Assembly: GCF_010614725.1 (NCBI RefSeq)
Contig: NZ_JAAEHL010000005.1
Span: forward strand, 310,001 to 374,000
Direction of reading: 5' to 3'
Length of the DNA: 64,000 bases
Source: Flavobacterium ajazii
GTDB taxonomy: Bacteria > Bacteroidota > Bacteroidia > Flavobacteriales > Flavobacteriaceae
Made by a program: the position numbers and the translations under genes. The notes under the pieces are model-generated. The model searched no databases. It saw only the letters and a program-made list of their open reading frames with translations, and had not been told where the DNA came from. Positions 58,698-64,000 of the stretch are shown here, piece by piece (position 1 is the first letter of the stretch; every line of letters begins with the position of its first letter).

Positions 58698-60014
58698 ATG
58701 GATTTAAAAGAAAAATTAGTATCGTCTTTTATGGCTTTTGAGGAGCGTGTCGATGTACATTCGGATTTACATGACATACGCACAAATGCTTTAAAAAACT
58801 TCGAAAATAAAGGTTTCCCAACCAAAAAAGAAGAAGCTTGGAAATACACATCGCTAAACGCCATCTTAAAAAATGACTTTACGGTTTTTCCAAAGCAGGA
58901 AAATGCAATCGAATTTAATCAGGTAAAAAAATACTTTTTACACGAAATTGATACATACAAATTAGTATTTATCGATGGTGTTTTCAGTTCGCATTTGTCT
59001 TCTACAACACACGACGGAATCGATGTTTGCTTAATGTCATCGGCATTAACAAAACCAAAATACAAAATGGTTATTGATACCTACTTTAATCAAATTGCAA
59101 GTAAAGATGACAGTTTGACTTCATTGAATACGGCTTTTGCAATTGAAGGTGCTTTTATCAATATTCCAAAGAAAAAAGTAGCGGATAAACCAATTGAGAT
59201 CATGTATTTCTCAACTGGAAATGAAGCTGCTTTAATGGTTCAGCCAAGAAACTTGGTTATTGTGGGTGAAAATTCACATGTTCAAATTATTGAGCGTCAC
59301 CAAAGTTTGAATGAAAATCCGGTTTTGACAAACTCTGTTACGGAGATTTTTGCTCAAAAACGTGCGATTGTTGATTATTATAAAATTCAAAATGATAATA
59401 GCGAAGCGAATTTAATTGACAACACTTATGTTTCACAACAACAAGAAAGTCACGCTTATGTTCACACTTTCTCTTTTGGCGGAAATTTAACTCGTAACAA
59501 TTTGAATTTTTATCATTTTGGAGAAAGATTGACAAGCACTTTAAACGGAATTTCAATCCTTAATGATAAACAACACGTTGACCATTATACTTTGGTAAAC
59601 CACGCACAGCCAAATTGCGAGAGTTTTCAGGATTATAAAGGAATTTTCTCTGATCGTTCGACTGGAGTTTTCAACGGAAAAGTTTTGGTTGAGAAAGAAG
59701 CTCAAAAAACAAATGCTTTCCAAAAAAGCAACAATATTTTATTGAGTGATAAAGCTACAATCAACGCAAAACCACAATTAGAAATTTTCGCTGACGATGT
59801 AAAATGTTCTCACGGTTGTACTGTTGGACAATTAGATGAAACAGCAATGTTCTACATGCAGTCACGCGGAATCCCGAAAAAAGAAGCTAAAGCTTTATTG
59901 ATGTACGCATTCTCAAATGCCGTAATCGAAAGCATTAAAATACCAGAATTAAAACAACGAATTACTAAAATCATTGCCATGAAATTGGGAGTGAATTTAG
60001 GATTTGATTTGTAA
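58698..60014 (+). CDS. sufD: Fe-S cluster assembly scaffold subunit SufD
   Basis: 438 residues. N-terminal helical part (TKKEEAWKYTSLNAIL), beta-helix core, and the C-terminal CSHGCTVGQLDETAMFYMQSRGIPKKEAKALL motif with the conserved histidine and cysteines. SufD forms the complex with SufB and SufC2. Confidence 0.95.
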   Translation: MDLKEKLVSSFMAFEERVDVHSDLHDIRTNALKNFENKGFPTKKEEAWKYTSLNAILKNDFTVFPKQENAIEFNQVKKYFLHEIDTYKLVFIDGVFSSHLSSTTHDGIDVCLMSSALTKPKYKMVIDTYFNQIASKDDSLTSLNTAFAIEGAFINIPKKKVADKPIEIMYFSTGNEAALMVQPRNLVIVGENSHVQIIERHQSLNENPVLTNSVTEIFAQKRAIVDYYKIQNDNSEANLIDNTYVSQQQESHAYVHTFSFGGNLTRNNLNFYHFGERLTSTLNGISILNDKQHVDHYTLVNHAQPNCESFQDYKGIFSDRSTGVFNGKVLVEKEAQKTNAFQKSNNILLSDKATINAKPQLEIFADDVKCSHGCTVGQLDETAMFYMQSRGIPKKEAKALLMYAFSNAVIESIKIPELKQRITKIIAMKLGVNLGFDL

Positions 60015-60036
60015 ATTCTAATTTTATAAAAATATA

Positions 60037-60070
60037 AACCGACAAATTTTAGAATTTGTCGGTTTTTTTA
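60037..60070. terminator. Terminator of the suf unit
   Basis: AAACCGACAAATT and AATTTGTCGGTTT form the stem with a TTAG loop and a T tract. Confidence 0.9.
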
Positions 60071-60105
60071 TAATACATTATTTCAGAGGCACATTCCTCC
60101 ATCAT

Positions 60106-61065
60106 TTACAACTCAAAACTTTTCCCTTGCTCCGGAAAAATAAATTTCAACCCCAAATCATTCTGAGTTTTCAACTGCTCTTTAATTTTTACAATATTTT
60201 TAGCAGGCGGTTTCAAATGCGTAATTACTATTTTAAATCCGTTTAAAGAATTTTTCCTTGCCAGTTTTTCTAATTCGTGAAGTTCATCCATCAAATATTT
60301 TGGTGTCAGATGCCCAAATAAAAACTGATCCGGTTGCTCATTTGGGAAAGAAACTTCTATAAAAATGCCTTTTAATTGTTTATTCTGAATTAATGGTGCA
60401 ATCGCCATCCATAACTCCTTTAAATTATTGCTTTTTTCCACTGCATCCGAACCGGTATCACCAAGATACAAAACATAATCATCATTGTTTCTAATTAAAA
60501 AGGCTGTACTTTCATATGGATTTACATGACTTAACGGAAAAGATTTTACCGTCATTTTGGTGTTTGTAATTGCAGTTTCTTCTTTTAGATTTAAAGTCTG
60601 AAAATGATAACGCTTAATATGGAAACCAGGTCCTTCATCGCCAAAATTTGCCCAGGTCTGATCATTAAAATAATGGTTTTCCATCATTTCCATACATCTT
60701 TTTGTGGCATAAACCGTTTTTGAAGAATCTGCCGGCGAGTTAATTATCAGACCTGAAACATGATCTAAATGGGCGTGTGAAATCAAATATCCTTTAATAT
60801 ATTTTCGCAAAACTTCACTTGCTGAAACCTTGAATACCTTATTCTCAGTAGCTTTTTCTATTCCCGAATTAATGGTTCCGGCATCCAGACAAATGTAATC
60901 TTTGGTATTAGAAGGTGCTAATAAATAAGCTGACAGGTTTTTTTCGTCAATCCCACCCTTAACTCCCAAAGGAACAACCTGAAACGCTGATTTTTGAACT
61001 TTTTGGGAAAATGAATTGGATGATATTAAAACCAAACAAACCAAAAGCATTTTTGTAATTTTCAT
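60106..61065 (-). CDS. Class II 3',5'-cyclic-nucleotide phosphodiesterase-like MBL-fold enzyme
   Basis: 319 residues; signal peptide MKITKMLLVCLVLISSNSFS. H97-A-H99-L-D101-H102-V-S-G-L is the PDE class II signature. Downstream: LPLSHVNPYESTAFLI, YLGDTGSD, FIEVSFPNEQPDQFLFGHLTPKYLMDEL. It would hydrolyse cyclic nucleotides in the periplasm, or another phosphodiester; substrate not proven. Confidence 0.88.
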   Translation of the reverse strand: MKITKMLLVCLVLISSNSFSQKVQKSAFQVVPLGVKGGIDEKNLSAYLLAPSNTKDYICLDAGTINSGIEKATENKVFKVSASEVLRKYIKGYLISHAHLDHVSGLIINSPADSSKTVYATKRCMEMMENHYFNDQTWANFGDEGPGFHIKRYHFQTLNLKEETAITNTKMTVKSFPLSHVNPYESTAFLIRNNDDYVLYLGDTGSDAVEKSNNLKELWMAIAPLIQNKQLKGIFIEVSFPNEQPDQFLFGHLTPKYLMDELHELEKLARKNSLNGFKIVITHLKPPAKNIVKIKEQLKTQNDLGLKFIFPEQGKSFEL

Positions 61066-61238
61066 ACCTAATATTTTTTATGGTTACAAATTTCATGAAT
61101 TAAGACAAATTTAGCGACTTATAATTGTGAAAATCCTAAAAATTAAAGCTAAATTTACTTTGTTCTCCGATGATAAAATTCAATCTTAAAACAATATCTT
61201 TACATTAAAATATCACATTTTAAAATAGAAAAGTTACA

Positions 61239-62792
61239 ATGACAACAATAGCATCTCAATTTGGAATCAATGAAGCCCTGGAAAAACTGGGCATCAAATT
61301 TATAAATGAAGGGACATCAACGGGTTTAAATAATTTTTCATCCGGAGAAATTTTGGATAGCTATTCTCCAGTTGATGGAAAATTAATTGCATCTGTAAAA
61401 ATGTCTACAGCTGAAGATTATGAAAAAGTAATTCAGTCAGCAACAGAAGCTTTTAAAACATTCCGCTTAATTCCTGCACCTCAACGTGGAGAAATTGTAC
61501 GTCAGTTTGGAGAAAAACTGCGCCAAAACAAAGAAGCTCTTGGTAAATTGGTTTCTTATGAAATGGGCAAATCATTACAGGAGGGCTACGGAGAAGTACA
61601 GGAAATGATTGACATTTGTGATTTTGCAGTCGGTTTATCCCGCCAGTTGCACGGATTAACCATGCATTCCGAAAGATCCGGACATCGTATGTATGAGCAA
61701 TATCATTCGTTAGGAATTGTCGGAATCATTTCTGCCTTTAATTTTCCTGTTGCCGTTTGGTCCTGGAACACAGCCTTAGCATGGATTTGTGGAGATGTTT
61801 GTGTCTGGAAACCTTCTGAAAAAACACCTCTTTGCGGAATTGCCTGTCAAAATATAATTGCTCAGGTTATTAAAGAAAATAACTTACCTGAAGGTATTTC
61901 ATGTCTGATAAACGGTGATTATTCAATTGGCGAATTAATGACTTCAGATTCCCGTATTCCGTTGATTTCTGCAACCGGCTCTACCCGAATGGGAAAAATA
62001 GTAGCTCAGGCAGTTGCCGGACGATTAGGCAAATCATTATTGGAACTAGGAGGAAACAACGCCATTATTGTGACTCCTGACGCAGATATTAAAATGACCG
62101 TAATCGGTGCAGTTTTTGGCGCAGTTGGAACTGCCGGACAGCGCTGTACCTCAACCCGACGACTGATTATTCACGAAAGTATTTATGATAAAGTAAAAGA
62201 AGCATTAATAGCTGCCTATAAACAATTACGTATCGGAAATCCTCTTGATGAAAACAATCATGTTGGGCCGTTAATTGATATTCATGCTGTCGAAATGTAT
62301 GCAAAAGCTTTAAACAGAGTTGTTGCTGAAGGCGGAACAATTTTAGTTGAAGGTGGCGTACTTTCTGGCGAAGGTTACGAAAGCGGCTGTTATGTAAGAC
62401 CTGCCATTGCCGAAGCAGAAAACTCTTTTGAAATAGTGCAGCATGAGACCTTTGCACCGGTTTTATACCTGATAAAATATTTAGGAGAAGTTGACAATGC
62501 AATCGATTACCAAAATGGTGTAGCACAGGGATTATCATCCGCAATTATGACAAACAACTTGCGCGAAGCTGAAAAGTTTTTATCTGTTACAGGATCTGAT
62601 TGCGGAATTGCCAATGTAAATATTGGAACTTCAGGAGCAGAAATCGGGGGTGCTTTTGGCGGAGAAAAAGAAACCGGAGGCGGAAGGGAATCTGGCTCTG
62701 ATGCATGGAAAGTTTATATGAGACGCCAGACTAACACCATTAACTATTCAACTAGTCTGCCATTGGCTCAAGGTATTAAATTTGATTTATAG
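61239..62792 (+). CDS. Aldehyde dehydrogenase, ALDH7 (alpha-aminoadipic semialdehyde dehydrogenase) type
   Basis: 517 residues. NAD(P)+-dependent oxidation of an aldehyde to acid. Catalytic C303 (GTAGQRCTST), E269 (LELGGNN) and N168 (AFNFPVAVWSWN). The sequence style (EGYGEVQEMIDICDFAVGLSRQLHGLTM, SERSGHRMYEQYHSLG) is that of ALDH7/AmaB, acting in lysine degradation or osmoprotection. Substrate assignment is by family likeness only. Confidence 0.9.
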   Translation: MTTIASQFGINEALEKLGIKFINEGTSTGLNNFSSGEILDSYSPVDGKLIASVKMSTAEDYEKVIQSATEAFKTFRLIPAPQRGEIVRQFGEKLRQNKEALGKLVSYEMGKSLQEGYGEVQEMIDICDFAVGLSRQLHGLTMHSERSGHRMYEQYHSLGIVGIISAFNFPVAVWSWNTALAWICGDVCVWKPSEKTPLCGIACQNIIAQVIKENNLPEGISCLINGDYSIGELMTSDSRIPLISATGSTRMGKIVAQAVAGRLGKSLLELGGNNAIIVTPDADIKMTVIGAVFGAVGTAGQRCTSTRRLIIHESIYDKVKEALIAAYKQLRIGNPLDENNHVGPLIDIHAVEMYAKALNRVVAEGGTILVEGGVLSGEGYESGCYVRPAIAEAENSFEIVQHETFAPVLYLIKYLGEVDNAIDYQNGVAQGLSSAIMTNNLREAEKFLSVTGSDCGIANVNIGTSGAEIGGAFGGEKETGGGRESGSDAWKVYMRRQTNTINYSTSLPLAQGIKFDL

Positions 62793-62810
62793 ACACCCCT
62801 TTTAATCATA

Positions 62811-62836
62811 AAAGGCTTCCGAAATCGGAAGCCTTC
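62811..62836. terminator. Bidirectional terminator
   Basis: AAAGGCTTCCG and CGGAAGCCTT around AAAT, between convergent genes. Confidence 0.9.
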
Positions 62837-62868
62837 TACTTTAAAAATAATGGTTAGTTAGTTGGGTA

Positions 62869-64000
62869 TTATTTTTTAATGATGATTTTTGTAGTAACAC
62901 TACTTCCGGCATGAACCCTAACTAAATAGCTGCCATTGGCAAGATTACCCATATCAATACTGGTATTATTTCCTTCTTGCGAGTTCACCAAAGCGCCTGT
63001 CAAATTATAAACTTCTACTTTTTGAATCGCTTTATCTGAATCAATATTCAACTCTCCTGAAACTGGATTCGGGTACAAAGTCAATGATCTAGACTCAACC
63101 GTTTCCTCAACTGAGCTATCTGATAAATCTGATGCCATACGTGAAGTTGTATTATATGCTGTACTTATATAATACAAATTTGCAACAGAACCTTTTGTTA
63201 TGGTATTCGCACCTGCAGGAACCGAAACTGTCACAATTCCTCCAACAGCAGCATAAGAAACGTTGTTAACCTTTATTGTCCCTGTAAAATCAGAATCAAA
63301 TACCAATGTTAAAGTTGATGCACTTGTTGTAGTATAACTAATTGATGTACTCGTTTCAATTTTTAAACGCGCCGTCAATGTAAGCCCAGCATAGGTTACA
63401 GAACCTGCTGTCGAATTCATATTTCCGGTAATAGTGTAAAATGTACTGGTTTTTCCAGAAGTTGTAAAATTATGAATCTGGTTTCCTGCCGATGTTCCCG
63501 TCACGGTAATTGTTCCGGATCCTGTAGCAGCCGTTCCTGTTCCTGTTGTAGTGACAGAATACGAAACTGTTGCTGTTGGAGTACCTGAAATAGTAATCGT
63601 TTTAGCAGTAGTATTTTTTACAAAAGTAATTCCGGAAGCCGGTAACCCTGTTACGGTTGCATCTGTAGCACTTCCTCCCCAGGTAAAAACAATAGAACCA
63701 ATAGCAGTACCACTTGTTACTGTTTGATTATTGTTTGTAGTCGAAGTAAGGGTCTGAGCACTTGCCGCTGTAACCGTAATAGTTCCCGATCCTGTTGCTG
63801 CAGTTCCTGTCCCACTTGTAGTAATCGAATAGGAAACTGTTGCTGTTGGGGTACCTGAAATAGTAATAGTTTTAGCAGTAGTATTTTTTACAAAAGTAAT
63901 TCCGGAAGCCGGCAATCCTGTTACTGTAGCATCTGTAGCATCGCCTCCCCAGGTAAAAACAATAGAACTAATAGCAGTACCGCTCGTTACAGTCTGATTA
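62869..64000 (-). CDS. T9SS cargo with tandem Ig-like repeats, 5' end outside the window
   Basis: Open to the right edge, so the N-terminus is missing; an internal ATG at 63915 is not the start. Visible: repeats of ~90 residues ([33 protein letters not shown]) giving one full and parts of others, then a unique beta domain ([20 protein letters not shown]) and a T9SS sorting domain ([20 protein letters not shown] ... KIIIKK). The repeats look like Bacteroidota putative-Ig modules. A large adhesin or surface polymer binder is likely. Confidence 0.88.
   Translation of the reverse strand, partial: NQTVTSGTAISSIVFTWGGDATDATVTGLPASGITFVKNTTAKTITISGTPTATVSYSITTSGTGTAATGSGTITVTAASAQTLTSTTNNNQTVTSGTAIGSIVFTWGGSATDATVTGLPASGITFVKNTTAKTITISGTPTATVSYSVTTTGTGTAATGSGTITVTGTSAGNQIHNFTTSGKTSTFYTITGNMNSTAGSVTYAGLTLTARLKIETSTSISYTTTSASTLTLVFDSDFTGTIKVNNVSYAAVGGIVTVSVPAGANTITKGSVANLYYISTAYNTTSRMASDLSDSSVEETVESRSLTLYPNPVSGELNIDSDKAIQKVEVYNLTGALVNSQEGNNTSIDMGNLANGSYLVRVHAGSSVTTKIIIKK
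63490..64000 (-). repeat. 270-bp tandem repeats in the T9SS gene
   Basis: TCCGGAAGCCGG occurs at 63631 and 63901, exactly 270 bp apart, and long blocks between match almost perfectly. One repeat encodes 90 residues. Confidence 0.85.

Overview
The window is a piece of a Bacteroidota chromosome, almost certainly Flavobacterium or a close relative. The reasons are AT-rich DNA, promoters of the Bacteroidota type (TTTG, about 20 bases, TAnnTTTG), several proteins with type IX secretion (T9SS) C-terminal sorting domains, TonB-receptor/lipoprotein genes, DUF2480/DUF3078/DUF4256 proteins, and a repeated structured spacer that looks like ones I associate with Flavobacterium. Most of the window is ordinary housekeeping or envelope DNA in short transcription units closed by clear hairpin terminators.

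Layout. 1-6000: ACT-domain protein, YraN, an S66 LD-carboxypeptidase, a secreted EEP-family nuclease/phosphatase, 3-hydroxyanthranilate dioxygenase and a beta-lactamase-fold hydrolase. 6052-9781: half of the SUF iron-sulfur system (sufS, lipoprotein, sufE, GxxExxY ORF, sufT-like DUF59, DUF2480). 9860-26162: DUF3078 protein, two secreted proteins, hflX, a TonB receptor with DUF5689 lipoprotein, an MFS permease, DUF4256, two oxidoreductases and rseP. 26249-26434: two identical tRNA-Asn genes. 27420-34052: a 6.6-kb integrated element beside tRNA-Leu(CAA). 34412-39943: prs, rplY/ctc, pth, sod, a DUF885 lipoprotein. 40037-54944: secreted M1 and S8 peptidases, three T9SS cargo proteins, a DUF481 protein, an MBL hydrolase and a NarL-type two-component pair. 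55368-60014: the other half of SUF (sufA, sufB, sufC, four-helix-bundle ORF, sufD). 60106-64000: a class II cyclic-nucleotide phosphodiesterase-like enzyme, an ALDH7-type dehydrogenase and the 3' part of a repetitive T9SS protein that runs off the right edge.

The most interesting region is the integrated element. It is bounded by exact 39-bp direct repeats that duplicate the terminator hairpin just 3' of tRNA-Leu. It carries a large serine recombinase, a second small serine recombinase, a compact HTH plus HUH-type Rep-like protein, an XRE regulator, small unknown ORFs and a hairpin-rich leader in front of the recombinase. The 39-bp core lies inside the 3' end of the recombinase gene. In the integrated state the last 13 codons are antisense tRNA-Leu; joining the two ends on paper instead gives an uninterrupted frame with a different 30-residue tail. 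Left of the core lies a diverged remnant of a second, related recombinase gene, so the site has probably been used before.

Two other patterns stand out. Both halves of the SUF system are interrupted by one small ORF of a family known from rRNA intervening sequences (GxxExxY; four-helix bundle S23), each embedded in inverted or direct repeats. A 16-bp inverted repeat with the 7-2-7 geometry of NarL-family sites occurs three times, before and after the response regulator/kinase operon and upstream of the neighbouring delta-60-repeat T9SS gene, suggesting a local regulon.
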